DNA of 64,000 bases from Lysinibacillus xylanilyticus (GTDB lineage: Bacteria; Bacillota; Bacilli; Bacillales_A; Planococcaceae), in contig NZ_MDDN01000002.1 in assembly GCF_001708185.1 (NCBI RefSeq), positions 496,001-560,000 on the forward strand, written 5' to 3'. Position numbers and translations under genes: made by a program. The notes under the pieces are model-generated. The model saw only the letters and a program-made list of their open reading frames with translations, did not search any database and was not told the DNA's origin. The number at the start of each line of letters is the position of its first letter. The first letter of the stretch is position 1. Shown piece by piece: positions 9,450-18,235 of the stretch.

Positions 9450-10799
9450 CTAAAGCCATTTTTTATTTGGCGGAATACTTTGAGGAAAATGAAATACATT
9501 AAACGGATCGTATTTTCCCTTTACTTCTCTAAGCATTCTAAGATTACGACCATAATAGGCAGTTGGCCAATCTTTTATATAACGATCAGGGAAATTCACA
9601 TAATCTCCAACAGTGAAAGGTGACAAAGTCCGTCTTAAATTCTCGACCCACTGAATATTTTTTTCTTCTTCTTTAGCCTTTTCCCATGAGGTAATATACT
9701 CCTGAGCAATTAAAGCATTTCTATAATAATAAGCTGTTCGGCTTGACGCAATTTGACTTACCGCACCTCTAAGAGATTGCTGCCAAATAGTCGTATTTCT
9801 ATTTGGAGCGTTAGATAAAAATTCTTTCATTTGTACAATGGCAACATGAGGGAATGGCCTTTCAATAAAGGATCCTGACCTTTTACGAAGGGCTGGTTTA
9901 TTGCCGCTCGGTAAGTCGAAAAATTCTACAGCTTTAATATACGGTACTTCCTTTATCCATATATTCGTTGGTGACCCTGTTTTCCTCAATGGACGGAGTA
10001 GTTTCTTTAACTCAGATGCTGTACCTATAAACTCACCTTGAGCAACAATTTCACCCACTTGCTTAGATTTAAGCTCAATTTGTGAGGTCAAGCGTTCATC
10101 TGTATAAGGTGCCCATTTTTGCCATGCGTCAAAGGCTCGTTCAAAATCTTCCCATCCCCATGTAATGGAGAAAATCGATACGTTAGAAATAGGATACAGT
10201 TTAAATGTAAGAGCTGTAACGATGCCAAAATTCCCACCGCCCCCGCCACAACTTGCCCAAAATAAATCACTATTTTTCTGCTTGTCAGCTCGGATTACTT
10301 CAGCCCCTTCATGGCCACTTGCAACAACCATTTCTAGTTCCAGTAAATTGTCACATGTTAGCCCAAATGAACGCGATAGCATGCCAATTCCCCCACCAAG
10401 CGTCAAACCAACAACCCCTACACTCCCTTCAGTTCCTGCCGGGATTGTAAAACCATTTTCCCATAATACCCGATATACTTTTCCTAAATTAGCACCTGCT
10501 TCGATTTTCGCTGTCATATCTTGCTGGTTAATTGTTATTTCATTCATATCACTAACATCTATAACAAGACCTTCATTTAATATTGAATAATTTTCATAGT
10601 TATGTCTCCCACTTCTGATTCGAAATGGTTCATTATTTTCTCTCGCCCATCTTAATGCGTTGATAACGTCTTTCTTATGTCGACAAAATACAATGATACT
10701 CGGAAATTTGGGATCATTTAAGTTATTATTTGTTCTTGCTTGCTTATAGTCCGGATCTTTATGGTTAACGATTCTTCCTGTAAGCTTTACTTTCTTCAA
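9450..10799 (-). CDS. FAD-linked oxidoreductase with BBE (berberine-bridge) domain
   Basis: Secondary-metabolism-type flavoprotein oxidase, 449 residues. It has an N-terminal FAD-binding type 4 (PCMH) domain (about 32-200) with SGRHNYENYS; His66 is the usual covalent FAD anchor. The C-terminal BBE segment (about 400-445) reads YYGRNLRMLREVKGKYDP. The second flavin-linking Cys of bicovalent members (in a GxCPTVG loop) is missing: here the loop is AGTEGSVGVVG, so a single covalent link is likely. The normally basic residue before the Gly run is a Cys (FWASCGGGGGNFG). No signal peptide. Monocistronic; substrate unknown. Relatives in B. subtilis are YgaK- and CotQ-type proteins. Confidence 0.85.
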   Translation of the reverse strand: MKKVKLTGRIVNHKDPDYKQARTNNNLNDPKFPSIIVFCRHKKDVINALRWARENNEPFRIRSGRHNYENYSILNEGLVIDVSDMNEITINQQDMTAKIEAGANLGKVYRVLWENGFTIPAGTEGSVGVVGLTLGGGIGMLSRSFGLTCDNLLELEMVVASGHEGAEVIRADKQKNSDLFWASCGGGGGNFGIVTALTFKLYPISNVSIFSITWGWEDFERAFDAWQKWAPYTDERLTSQIELKSKQVGEIVAQGEFIGTASELKKLLRPLRKTGSPTNIWIKEVPYIKAVEFFDLPSGNKPALRKRSGSFIERPFPHVAIVQMKEFLSNAPNRNTTIWQQSLRGAVSQIASSRTAYYYRNALIAQEYITSWEKAKEEEKNIQWVENLRRTLSPFTVGDYVNFPDRYIKDWPTAYYGRNLRMLREVKGKYDPFNVFHFPQSIPPNKKWL

Positions 10800-10967
10800 A
10801 ATACAGCTCCTCTCTCAAATGATGCAATGCATATGTTTTATCCTATGCTTATCACTTGGAAAGAATATGAAGATTGAAATTTTTATCGCTTAAAAATTAA
10901 AGATAAATGCTCATTCTCTATATTCATACATATGATGCTATATTGAAACTACCTAGGAGGTGTTCTA

Positions 10968-12383
10968 ATGATTATTCATGTGGTGAGCGCTGGTGAAACC
11001 CTTTGGCAAATTGCAAACCACTATTCCGTACCTATCAATTCCATTATCCAATTAAACGCATTATCTCATCCAAACCAATTAGTCATCGGACAATCACTCG
11101 TGATCCCCTCTCCTTATACAACTCATACTGTAAAAAGGGGCGACACTTTATGGTCAATTGCTCAACAATATAGTGTGCCTATTCAATCAATTATCACAGA
11201 AAATCATTTAACAAATCCAGATGTTTTAACACCTGGAACTAAGCTCGTTATTCCACCTATTACACATATCGTGCAGCCAGGAGAGACACTATCGCAAATT
11301 GCCAATCAATACGGTACGACCGTTCAAGCAATCGTTGTGGAAAATGGAATTACAAACCCAAATATGATTTATGCTGGCACACGTTTGATTATCCCAAGAG
11401 CTAAGCCTTCCATTGAAGTAAATGCTTATACGTATCAAAAGCCTGAAGAAGCTGTTCGTTCGATTAACGCAATCGGTCATCTTCTTACTTATTTTAGCCC
11501 ATTTGCTTACATGATTAAGGAGGATGGATCTTTACAGCCTGTAGAAGATAAAGAAATGCTTGATGCAGCTATTGCCAAAAACATTACACCTATGTTAACC
11601 CTGACGAATTTCTCTTCCACAGAAGCAGGATCCAACTTAGCGCATGTTATTTTATCTAGTGCAGCATTACAGGAAAAGGTCATCAACAATGCCCTGCAAG
11701 TGATGGAAGAAAAAGGCTATAAAGTATTAAATATTGATTTTGAAAATGTTCTTCCAGCAGATCGGGAAAATTACAATGACTTTCTTCAGTTAGCTGTTGA
11801 CCGTCTTCACCCAAAAGGATTCCTAGTCTCAACGGCACTTGCACCAAAGACGAGCGCAACTCAGACAGGAACATTATATGAGGCACATGATTATGAGGCA
11901 CACGGAAGAATTGCAGATTTTGTAATTTTAATGACATATGAGTGGGGCTATCGACTTGGTCCGCCACAAGCTATTTCACCCATTAATGAAATGAGAAAAG
12001 TTGTAGAATATGCTTTATCAGTAATGCCTGCTGACAAAATATTTTTAGGTTTTCAAATTTATGCTCGCGATTGGCTTCTGCCACATGTTAAAGGGCAAGA
12101 AGCAGAAACATTCAGTTCTCAAGAAGCCATAAACAGAGCTGTAAAATATGGCGCAATCATACAATATGATAGGGTCGCACAATCACCTTATTTTCGTTAT
12201 GTTGACGAACAAGGTAGAAATCATGAGGTATGGTTTGAAGATGCTAGAAGTGCACAAGCTAAGTTTGACATGGTGAAGCAATATAATCTCCGAGGTATTA
12301 GTTATTGGGCACTAGGTTTTCCTTTCCCACAAAATTGGGCACTATTAAATAATGATTTTACCATCAAAAAGTTTTCTTTATAA
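10968..12383 (+). CDS. Spore cortex N-acetylglucosaminidase, three LysM + GH18 (SleL/YaaH-like)
   Basis: Predicted spore-associated glycoside hydrolase that trims cortex peptidoglycan during germination. Three LysM repeats lie at residues 2-47, 52-95 and 99-142, each with the GETLWQIA/GDTLWSIA/GETLSQIA signature and ending in VIP or IIP. A GH18 barrel follows from about 148 to 460. The catalytic motif is VLNIDFENV, with Glu259 as the likely acid. SleL of B. cereus and YaaH of B. subtilis have two LysM repeats, so the third is a difference. No signal peptide, as in SleL. AGGAGGTG precedes the ATG by 6-8 nt. It sits directly upstream of spore-protein genes. Confidence 0.88.
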   Translation: MIIHVVSAGETLWQIANHYSVPINSIIQLNALSHPNQLVIGQSLVIPSPYTTHTVKRGDTLWSIAQQYSVPIQSIITENHLTNPDVLTPGTKLVIPPITHIVQPGETLSQIANQYGTTVQAIVVENGITNPNMIYAGTRLIIPRAKPSIEVNAYTYQKPEEAVRSINAIGHLLTYFSPFAYMIKEDGSLQPVEDKEMLDAAIAKNITPMLTLTNFSSTEAGSNLAHVILSSAALQEKVINNALQVMEEKGYKVLNIDFENVLPADRENYNDFLQLAVDRLHPKGFLVSTALAPKTSATQTGTLYEAHDYEAHGRIADFVILMTYEWGYRLGPPQAISPINEMRKVVEYALSVMPADKIFLGFQIYARDWLLPHVKGQEAETFSSQEAINRAVKYGAIIQYDRVAQSPYFRYVDEQGRNHEVWFEDARSAQAKFDMVKQYNLRGISYWALGFPFPQNWALLNNDFTIKKFSL

Positions 12384-12387
12384 ATTC

Positions 12388-12416
12388 GACTCATCATCAA
12401 AAGTTGGAGATGATAT
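12388..12416. repeat. Remnant of a family A left flank
   Basis: GACTCATCATCAAAAGTTGG followed by AGATGATA closely matches the left outer arm of copy 2 (GACTCATCACCAAAAGTTGT). No GTTGATT core follows, so this is a short remnant or a solo end just after the SleL-like gene. Confidence 0.5.
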
Positions 12417-12597
12417 TGGCTACATCAAAAGCCAATTATAAAAGTTAGCTTAGTATACGCAGTTAAGGATTTTCTATTAACACAAAATGATTTAGACATG
12501 TCTACATTAAACCCTTATTTTTCCCCAGTTTTTCCCATTATAAAAAATCAATTGAAAGCCATATTAAGAAATATCAAAGCGAAAGGAGAAACTAAAC

Positions 12598-12759
12598 ATG
12601 GGAAGAGACAATAAGCAAGGGCAAAGCGCCAACAAAGGGTCATTGCCTCAAACACCAAAAAATCAAAAAATAGCGCCAAACAAAGTTAGTGAAGAATTTT
12701 CTCAAGAGTTTATGGAACTTATTAATTCAGTTACTAAAGAAAAAAAGACAAAAAAATAA
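12598..12759 (+). CDS. Small hydrophilic protein, YfhD-like (possible spore protein)
   Basis: A 53-residue frame too short for most gene callers. It is rich in Asn, Gln, Lys and Ser, with the segment LPQTPKNQK followed by SEEFSQEF. That pattern recalls the small YfhD family of Bacillales, from memory and not by search. A strong AAAGGAG site lies 9 nt before the ATG. It ends 12 bp before sspH and probably forms a two-gene unit with it, which supports sporulation-time expression. There are no cysteines, no membrane segment and no signal peptide. Function unknown. Confidence 0.6.
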   Translation: MGRDNKQGQSANKGSLPQTPKNQKIAPNKVSEEFSQEFMELINSVTKEKKTKK

Positions 12760-12771
12760 GGGGTACAACAA

Positions 12772-12963
12772 GTGGATTATAAACGTGCACAAGAAATTGT
12801 CGCCTCTCCATCAGAATATGAAGTAAGCTATAATGGCGTATCCGTCTGGATTGACAAGCTTCATGATGATGGTAAAACAGCAACTGTTCATTTACGTCGC
12901 TCTTTAGAGGAACGTTCCGAAGTAGACGTAGGAGAATTAAAGGAAGAATACCTCGCGCATTAA
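12772..12963 (+). CDS. sspH: Small acid-soluble spore protein, H type
   Basis: Minor spore-core protein of 63 residues, matching the length and pattern of the SspH family: an N-terminal RAQEI(V)xSPxxYEVSYNGVSVWI strand followed by an acidic C terminus. These proteins are made in the forespore under sigma-G. Their exact role is unclear; they are not the DNA-protecting alpha/beta type. GTG start with AAGGGGT 9 nt upstream. A strong hairpin terminator follows. Confidence 0.85.
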   Translation: MDYKRAQEIVASPSEYEVSYNGVSVWIDKLHDDGKTATVHLRRSLEERSEVDVGELKEEYLAH

Positions 12964-12975
12964 AACCTCATAATA

Positions 12976-13015
12976 AAAATCTGCTTACTTACAATGTGTG
13001 AAGTAAGCAGATTTT
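12976..13015. terminator. Bidirectional terminator between sspH and the GGDEF/EAL gene
   Basis: A perfect 15-bp stem, AAAATCTGCTTACTT/AAGTAAGCAGATTTT, with a 10-nt loop and T-runs on both sides. It serves the two convergent genes. Confidence 0.9.
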
Positions 13016-13092
13016 TTCTTTTTGAAAAATACAATTGCCAATATATAAATCCATTAAACGGAAGTAGAGCAGATGATATGAAAATTTCAACT

Positions 13093-15258
13093 TTAAATGA
13101 TGTAATCCTCTTCATATTTCAGCCCTGTTAAAATATCACTTGCTTGAATGTGTAACTTTTTGTAGTTATTCGCAATTTGTTCAGCAGAAATTGGCTTACT
13201 AAATAAATAGCCCTGAATATAATCGCAATCACCCTCAATTAAGAAAGCAAGCTGCTCGACTTCTTCAATTCCTTCGGCAACAACCTTTAATCGCAAATGC
13301 TTCGCCATTGATAAAATCATAGCTACGAGTGCTTCATCATTTGGATTATGCTGAATATTTCGAACGAACGCCCGGTCAATTTTTAAGCAATCAATTGGAA
13401 AATCTTTAAGATACGACAGCGACGAATACCCTGTTCCAAAGTCATCCACAGCAATTTGGATACCAATTGCCTTTAATTCATGCAGTAGCTGTGTCATTTG
13501 ATCGATATTCATCGTCATACTTTCCGTAATTTCTAATTGTAAATATTTTGGCTCTAAATTTGTACGCTGTAAAATTTCTTGTACCATTTGCACTAAATCT
13601 TGTTGGAATAATTGCCCAAGAGATAAATTAACAGCAACCTTCATGGGTGGTAGACCTTGCTTCTCCCATGTCTTCGCTTGAGAGCATGCTGTCTCTAAAA
13701 TCCATTTCCCTAATGGAATAATTAGTCCAGATTCTTCTGCAATCGGGATAAACAACCCCGGTGAAACAAACCCACGTGTTGGATGACGCCACCGTACTAG
13801 CGCTTCGACCGATTCAATCTTACTAGTTTTTAAATTTACCTGAGGCTGAAAATCCAAATAAAACTCTTCATTAGCTAATGCCCTATGAAGCTCTTGCTCA
13901 ATTAATATACGGTCAGCAATGCCATTTGACATATATGGCTTATAGAAAAGAAATCTTTGAGGCATTTGACTCGCTTCTCGCATTGCTAACTGAGCATGCA
14001 TTAAAAGTTCTTCACCTGAGCAATCCTCATCATGCAGGGCAATTCCAAAATTAAGATTTCCGTTGAGAGAAAATAATTGCACTTGTAACGGTTTTTTCAT
14101 AGCATTCTTCAAGTTACAGCAAAATTGTAATAGCTCTTCACTCGTTGTTACTTGATCAATATAAATAATAAACTGCCCCTCACGAAGCTTGGTTGCATAA
14201 TAATAAGGTGGTAATATAGCTTGTATTCTCTCAGCCACGAGCTTCATCATTTCATTGGAATAGCTAATACCTATAGACGAGCGGATGGCTACAAGGCGAT
14301 CAATCTCAATTGCAATGATTGCTTTTTGATGGTTATTGGCATGTAAATCCTCTTTTAAGGTTTTTAATAATAGATGTTCATTCGGGAGCCCTGTAATATC
14401 ATCATGAAAAGCTTGAAAGCGTAGCTCCTGCTGCGAATACTCAAGGTCTTGCTTTATCTTTAATAATTGCCGATACGGTTTTTCGACCGATGTATAATAT
14501 AGTGCTTTTAGGAAAAAGTAAAATGCAAAAAATTGATAAATAAGTGCTGAAAAACCCCAAATAGATTCCCTATCTTTAATGAAAACAAAGAAAATATCAC
14601 TAATAATTAAATAAATTGCAGCGCTATTTAGCCATATTTCTCGTTTTGGCAACTGTTTTATATACTTACTTAAAATCACGATCGTTGTACCTTGTAAGAC
14701 AGCAGACAACAAATGAACAATAGTATTAACTTTATTCAACAATTGTTCTTCAAGCAAGAAATATTTTGAAGAGAAATATACTAATACAAAACTCAACAAT
14801 ACAAATAGTAAGGAACTTCCATATGTATAAAAACGATCATTCATCTTTAAGTGTTTTTTGGGCTTTAAAATAATAAAGAGAAAACCGATTGATAAGCACA
14901 ATCTCATTATTATATGTAAAAGCATATCCATATATTGTGTTTCTGCTATTGGATTTTGAGTGATAACTAAGCTCACTATTTCCAATAAGGCGATGATAAA
15001 AAATAAATTACCTATGTATAATATTTGATTTGATAATAAGTGTGGAAAAACGAGCCAAGATTGAATAGCGATTGCCATCGTACAAACAATAATTAGTATT
15101 TGTATAATCAAATTCAAGCATATGTAGCTTTCTTCCTTAAAAATATCGAATATCCAATCACTTATACCTAATAGTGGTATAACTAGCAATAATGGCAATA
15201 CTATATACCAAACCTCTTTCTTTTCTAGCTCTAATTGATTCAACCATTTCTCCAACAA
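13093..15258 (-). CDS. Membrane GGDEF-EAL protein, probable c-di-GMP phosphodiesterase
   Basis: 721 residues. Residues about 15-265 hold a series of hydrophobic helices (about eight) forming a membrane sensor. A GGDEF domain follows (about 285-440) with its start DDITGLPNEHLL intact, but the signature loop is REGQF instead of GGDEF, so cyclase activity is unlikely. The EAL domain (about 450-700) keeps the key residues: VEALVRW, DDFGTGYSSLSYL, KIDRAF and VVAEGIEE. Inference: a c-di-GMP-degrading enzyme whose GGDEF part may bind GTP and regulate. It is a single gene, convergent with sspH. No other c-di-GMP gene lies in the window. Confidence 0.9.
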   Translation of the reverse strand: MLEKWLNQLELEKKEVWYIVLPLLLVIPLLGISDWIFDIFKEESYICLNLIIQILIIVCTMAIAIQSWLVFPHLLSNQILYIGNLFFIIALLEIVSLVITQNPIAETQYMDMLLHIIMRLCLSIGFLFIILKPKKHLKMNDRFYTYGSSLLFVLLSFVLVYFSSKYFLLEEQLLNKVNTIVHLLSAVLQGTTIVILSKYIKQLPKREIWLNSAAIYLIISDIFFVFIKDRESIWGFSALIYQFFAFYFFLKALYYTSVEKPYRQLLKIKQDLEYSQQELRFQAFHDDITGLPNEHLLLKTLKEDLHANNHQKAIIAIEIDRLVAIRSSIGISYSNEMMKLVAERIQAILPPYYYATKLREGQFIIYIDQVTTSEELLQFCCNLKNAMKKPLQVQLFSLNGNLNFGIALHDEDCSGEELLMHAQLAMREASQMPQRFLFYKPYMSNGIADRILIEQELHRALANEEFYLDFQPQVNLKTSKIESVEALVRWRHPTRGFVSPGLFIPIAEESGLIIPLGKWILETACSQAKTWEKQGLPPMKVAVNLSLGQLFQQDLVQMVQEILQRTNLEPKYLQLEITESMTMNIDQMTQLLHELKAIGIQIAVDDFGTGYSSLSYLKDFPIDCLKIDRAFVRNIQHNPNDEALVAMILSMAKHLRLKVVAEGIEEVEQLAFLIEGDCDYIQGYLFSKPISAEQIANNYKKLHIQASDILTGLKYEEDYII

Positions 15259-15489
15259 AAACCCTCCATACCCAATATCTATCTTTAAATAGGTAATTTT
15301 ATCTATCTAAAGGAGGCTCTTCATCAAAATATGTATATGACTACACATTCCACGGAAATCACCTCTACATGATGGTGATAAGCCTTTTTATTAATTTCTT
15401 ACAAATCATAACATTTTTATGCCAAAACGAAAGTATGCCAATATTCATTTCCCATTTTGATATTAGCATACTTTTGATGTTTTATCGCT

Positions 15490-16014
15490 CTATTCTTCTC
15501 TAGAAGATAACAGTTCACGCAGTTTAATCATTATTCTTGTGCGTCTTTTTTTAACTGCATCTACAGATAAACCTAGTTCTTTAGCTATTTCCAAGTAACT
15601 ATAACCTTCTACATAAAAAAGTAGTAATATTTTTCTTTCTTCTTTTTTTAAACAGGACATAATACATTCTGTATGAACGGGATTTCTCTTACTTATTTCA
15701 TAATCACGAACATAATTTATCGTTTCATGGTCCATAGGTGTATAATTCTTTAGAAATAGCCTCTCCTTTGAAAGTTCTTTTAAAATTTCTCCTTTGACGC
15801 ATGTATAAATATAAGCAGAAAACTGCCCTTTTGAAGGGTCCGCTTTGCGCCAAGCCTCCCAAACAGCTATAGATGCTATATGACGATAATATTCAAAGTC
15901 CTTGTAAATTCGGCACTTTACTAAAATCGATGTGATCATCGGCTGGACAAATTCCAATACTTCTTCAAAAGGTTGTTCAGGTGATAGCTTTTGCTTATTA
16001 CGCTGTGTTGTCAT
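15490..16014 (-). CDS. RNA polymerase sigma factor, sigma-70 family (small, ECF-like)
   Basis: About 174 residues with two recognisable parts. A region 2-like segment (about 30-95) includes IASIAVWEAWRKADPSKGQFSAYIY; the F-x-AYIYTCVKGEI part resembles the core-binding and -10 recognition helices. A C-terminal region 4 helix-turn-helix reads YSYLEIAKELGLSVDAVKKRRTRI. The frame could start with GTG at 16038, but the ATG at 16014 has AGGA 7 nt ahead and is chosen. No anti-sigma gene is adjacent. It resembles the small sporulation/competence-type sigma factors of Bacillales but cannot be assigned to a named one. Target genes unknown. Confidence 0.8.
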   Translation of the reverse strand: MTTQRNKQKLSPEQPFEEVLEFVQPMITSILVKCRIYKDFEYYRHIASIAVWEAWRKADPSKGQFSAYIYTCVKGEILKELSKERLFLKNYTPMDHETINYVRDYEISKRNPVHTECIMSCLKKEERKILLLFYVEGYSYLEIAKELGLSVDAVKKRRTRIMIKLRELLSSREE

Positions 16015-16250
16015 CCTATTTTCCTGTCGACTATGCACAGTCCATTATTCCTAGGTACCTCTATCTTAATTATTATACTACGAGTATGTCGAACGGCCAT
16101 TTTGACGGTATGACTAGAGAGTTTTTATAAACCATAATTAATGTTTATACACGATAACAGTACGATATTTCAGAAATCAAATGTTTTTACTGGATTTCTA
16201 TACATATTTCTAAAAAGGTTGGACAGATTACTACTAAGGAGGCGAAATAG

Positions 16251-16460
16251 ATGAATTTTCAAATAAGAGATGCGATTACGACAAACGTACATGGTCAATC
16301 TGCGGCCGAATTTAAGGATATTGTCGAGGATGCTATTAGCCGTGGTGAAGAGCATCTACTGCCAGGGCTTGGTGTGTTTTTTGAAAAATGGTGGCAGCAG
16401 TCTAGTCCTGCTGAGCAGGATGCATTTGTTCAAAAACTAGAAAAAGTCTTTGCTCACTAA
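16251..16460 (+). CDS. sspI: Small acid-soluble spore protein SspI
   Basis: 69 residues, nearly identical in layout to B. subtilis SspI: MNFQIRDAITTNVHGQS at the N terminus and LPGLGVFFEKWWQQ in the middle. It is a minor spore-core protein made in the forespore. AAGGAGGCG lies 8 nt before the ATG. The place next to the ysgA/glcD neighbourhood is conserved with B. subtilis, although the sigma factor and several other genes have been inserted between ysgA and sspI here. Confidence 0.95.
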   Translation: MNFQIRDAITTNVHGQSAAEFKDIVEDAISRGEEHLLPGLGVFFEKWWQQSSPAEQDAFVQKLEKVFAH

Positions 16461-16538
16461 TTTTTTATAGACAGTTCATTCCATTTCCAATAAATGCGTG
16501 ATAAAGTTTTATTTATCAGAAAATTTGGAGGGGTTGGA

Positions 16539-17918
16539 ATGACTGTTGCTGTAGAATTAATAGTAAATCAACTAAAAGAGGTTTTAACTGAAGAACAGGT
16601 GTCAACAAACGAAACAGTGCGACAGCTACATGGAAGGGACGAATCTCATCATTCAATAAGCTTACCAGATATCGTTGTCTTTCCTCGTTCCACGGCCGAT
16701 GTCAGTGCCATCTTAAAAATTGCGCATGTGGAACGTGTACCCGTCGTACCTTTCGGTGTTGGCTCAAGCTTGGAAGGAAATGCAATTCCTATTGCAAATG
16801 GCATTTCTATCGATTTCTCTGAAATGAATACTATTTTAGAAATTCGACCAGATGACCTGCTAGTAAAAGTACAACCAGGTGTAACACGTGCCCAATTGAA
16901 TAAAGAATTAAAAAAACATGGGCTTCAATTCACTGTTGATCCTGGTGCTGATGCTACACTTGGTGGCATGGCAGCGACAAATGCCAGCGGAACAACAGCA
17001 GTGCGCTATGGAGTGATGCGCGATCAAGTACGAGATTTAGAGGTTGTACTCGCAGATGGCACAGTCATTCATACCGGTAGCTTAGCAGCAAAATCGTCTT
17101 CTGGTTATCACCTGAATGGTCTTTTCATTGGCTCTGAGGGTACACTAGGTTGCTTTACAGAATTAACTTTACAAGTTTATGGTATACCCGAATTTGTCAC
17201 TGCAGGACGCGCAGTTTTTGCGACAGTTGGCGATGCTGTCAGTGCAGTAACCGCATTGTTGCAGGCGGGTATTTCAATTGGTCGTGTTGAACTGGTCGAT
17301 GAAGCCTCTATCAAACAAGCTAATATTTATAATGAAACATCCTATAATGAAAAACCAACACTATTTTTAGAATTTCACGGAAATGAAGCAGGTATGCATG
17401 CTGATATAGAATTTGCTAGTGAAATTTTTGAGGACTTTGGTTGCCTTTCTGTTGAATTTGAACAAGACAATGCAGCACGTAATAAGCTCTGGGAGGCACG
17501 CCATTCATTGGCCTATGCATATATCCATGCCTATCCGGGGAAAAAGCTTATGTCGACTGACGTTTGTGTGCCCATATCTATGCTTGCTGATTCTGTTTTA
17601 TATGCTCGTGAACAGCTTGAGCAAGTTGGTCTTGCAGGCGGAATTGTAGGTCATGTTGGAGACGGTAACTTCCATGCCCTGTTAATGTTAGATCCAAATG
17701 ATGCTGAGGAACAAGCAAAAGCCGACCGCTTCAATGAACATATTGTCCAATACGCTCTACTACGTGGTGGCACTTGTACCGGTGAACATGGTGTTGGTAT
17801 TGGAAAAATGAAATATCAGTCTACAGAGCACGGAACATCTCTATTGGTGATGAAGAGCATTAAGGCAGCACTTGACCCACATAATATTATGAATCCAGGG
17901 AAGATTTTCAGCATGTAA
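16539..17918 (+). CDS. FAD-linked oxidase, glycolate oxidase GlcD / D-lactate dehydrogenase-like (YsfC)
   Basis: 459 residues with an FAD-binding type 4 domain (about 45-225) carrying PFGVGSSLEGN, PGADATLGGMAATNASG and GSEGTLGCFTELTL. A C-terminal FAD-oxidase domain has the family signature GIVGHVGDGNFHALLM and ends TGEHGVGIGKM near MNPGKIF. Likely oxidises a 2-hydroxy acid (glycolate or D-lactate). The GTG at 16494 is in frame, but GGAGGGG lies 8 nt before the ATG at 16539. B. subtilis carries ysfC-ysfD (GlcD-GlcF) here. No iron-sulphur GlcF subunit follows in this window, so the protein may act as a single-subunit dehydrogenase. Confidence 0.88.
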   Translation: MTVAVELIVNQLKEVLTEEQVSTNETVRQLHGRDESHHSISLPDIVVFPRSTADVSAILKIAHVERVPVVPFGVGSSLEGNAIPIANGISIDFSEMNTILEIRPDDLLVKVQPGVTRAQLNKELKKHGLQFTVDPGADATLGGMAATNASGTTAVRYGVMRDQVRDLEVVLADGTVIHTGSLAAKSSSGYHLNGLFIGSEGTLGCFTELTLQVYGIPEFVTAGRAVFATVGDAVSAVTALLQAGISIGRVELVDEASIKQANIYNETSYNEKPTLFLEFHGNEAGMHADIEFASEIFEDFGCLSVEFEQDNAARNKLWEARHSLAYAYIHAYPGKKLMSTDVCVPISMLADSVLYAREQLEQVGLAGGIVGHVGDGNFHALLMLDPNDAEEQAKADRFNEHIVQYALLRGGTCTGEHGVGIGKMKYQSTEHGTSLLVMKSIKAALDPHNIMNPGKIFSM

Positions 17919-17938
17919 ACTTATGATCACTTTTAAAC

Positions 17939-17972
17939 AAAGGAACCCGTTGGAATATCAACCGGTTCCTTT
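17939..17972 (+). terminator. Terminator after the GlcD-like gene
   Basis: Stem AAAGGAACC/GGTTCCTTT with further pairing CGTT/AACC-like bases inside, followed by TTTGTTT, 21 nt after the stop codon. Confidence 0.85.
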
Positions 17973-18011
17973 GTTTAGATCATCAAATGAATACCCGCTA
18001 AACAAGAAAAA

Positions 18012-18150
18012 AAGCAACCTAGCGTCTCCCAGGTTACTTTATTATGTAGCGATGTGGTCATCCACCTTGATAACATACATCGCATGTGGCTTACATCCCT
18101 CTGTCTGCAACCACTGTTATGTTATTCACATTGGCACCCCCTGTTGCCAA
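18012..18150 (-). ncRNA. Candidate structured RNA ending in a terminator, 3' of argF
   Basis: Read on the minus strand, four stems follow one another: TTGGCA/TGCCAA with a G-rich loop (18131-18150); a long arm ATAACATA/TATGTTAT (18070-18125) with an inner GTGG/CCAC stem and a GAGGGATG-containing tip; a small GTGG-ATGA-CCAC hairpin (18054-18065); and AAGTAACCT/AGGTTGCTT plus a T-run (18012-18039). The last is a typical terminator. The others may be the 3' UTR of argF or a small RNA of about 140 nt. No promoter is certain and no known family is recognised. Confidence 0.35.
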
Positions 18151-18235
18151 TATGAACTCTATCTATATAGTACTTCTCAAACTGAGAAGCAGAATGCTTT
18201 ATGTCAGTCCTTACTCGATATAATCTATTATTGCA

